Shown piece after piece: positions 5,294 through 5,324 of a stretch of DNA of 5,324 nt; within the stretch, counting starts at the first letter, position 1, and every line of letters begins with the position of its first letter. The notes beneath the pieces are model-generated. The model had not been told where the DNA came from and searched no databases. It worked only from the letters and a program-made list of their open reading frames with translations. Location of the stretch: assembly GCA_902782955.1 (NCBI GenBank), contig CACZPD010000088.1, forward strand, positions 1 through 5,324, in the 5' to 3' direction. The translations under genes were made by a program, and so were the position numbers. This DNA is from an uncultured Erysipelotrichaceae bacterium (GTDB lineage: Bacteria > Bacillota_I > Bacilli_A > Erysipelotrichales > Erysipelotrichaceae).

Positions 5294-5324
5294 ATGGACA
5301 GACGGAGACGGGTTATTCTTGTCA
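5294..5324 (+). CDS. Start of a further gene, cut by the window edge
   Basis: ATG at 5294 with AAAGAGG at 5281-5287, six bases upstream, opens a frame that stays open to the window end. The ten visible codons read MDRRRRVILV: a basic start followed by a hydrophobic strand, compatible with many Rossmann-like enzymes but too short for an identification. The gene starts 14 bases after the preceding stop and is probably in the same operon. Confidence 0.55.
   Translation, partial: MDRRRRVILV

Noticed and set aside
1..5324. CRISPR array, tRNA or rRNA, insertion sequence, riboswitch
   Set aside because: No spaced direct repeats, cloverleaf, transposase or terminal repeats were seen, and the intergenic gaps are too short and already explained by terminators and promoters.

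Overview
The window comes from a Gram-positive bacterium of the Bacillota with roughly balanced base composition, probably an anaerobic or fermentative host-associated lineage. The main reasons are an oxygen-sensitive class III ribonucleotide reductase, an HPr kinase/phosphorylase with a PpaX-like phosphatase beside it, strong purine-rich Shine-Dalgarno sites and U-tailed hairpin terminators. An Erysipelotrichia-like or Clostridia-like source is plausible, but the sequence alone does not settle it. All genes lie on the + strand and are tightly packed; no gap exceeds about 85 bases.

Bases 1-2007 form a deoxyribonucleotide-synthesis unit. The window opens inside nrdD, the anaerobic ribonucleoside-triphosphate reductase. 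Its C-terminus carries an extra glutaredoxin/NrdH-like domain with a CPNC active site. Twelve bases later comes a thioredoxin-reductase-like flavoprotein gene (trxB) that lacks the usual NADPH-binding HRRxxxR motif. A compound hairpin with a U-tract closes the unit. The arrangement suggests electrons flow from the flavoprotein to the fused redoxin to the NrdD active site, as in thiol-dependent rather than formate-dependent class III enzymes.

Bases about 1980-3431 hold two small genes of unknown function, each with its own promoter-like sequence. The first encodes a soluble or membrane-associated protein with a glycine-zipper segment and a C-terminal SHOCT domain. The second has an unrecognised N-terminal domain, one hydrophobic segment and two C-terminal four-cysteine zinc ribbons. 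In both, a 15-base perfect dyad overlaps the -35 box. A second terminator follows.

Bases about 3419-5324 are a carbon-regulation operon: hprK, a PpaX-like HAD phosphatase overlapping it by four bases, an 85-residue protein that may be a small winged-helix protein, and the first ten codons of a further gene. HprK makes and removes Ser46-phosphate on HPr, and its dephosphorylation reaction releases pyrophosphate that a PpaX-type enzyme would destroy. This HprK keeps its P-loop and signature motif but has Thr where the family has a conserved active-site His.
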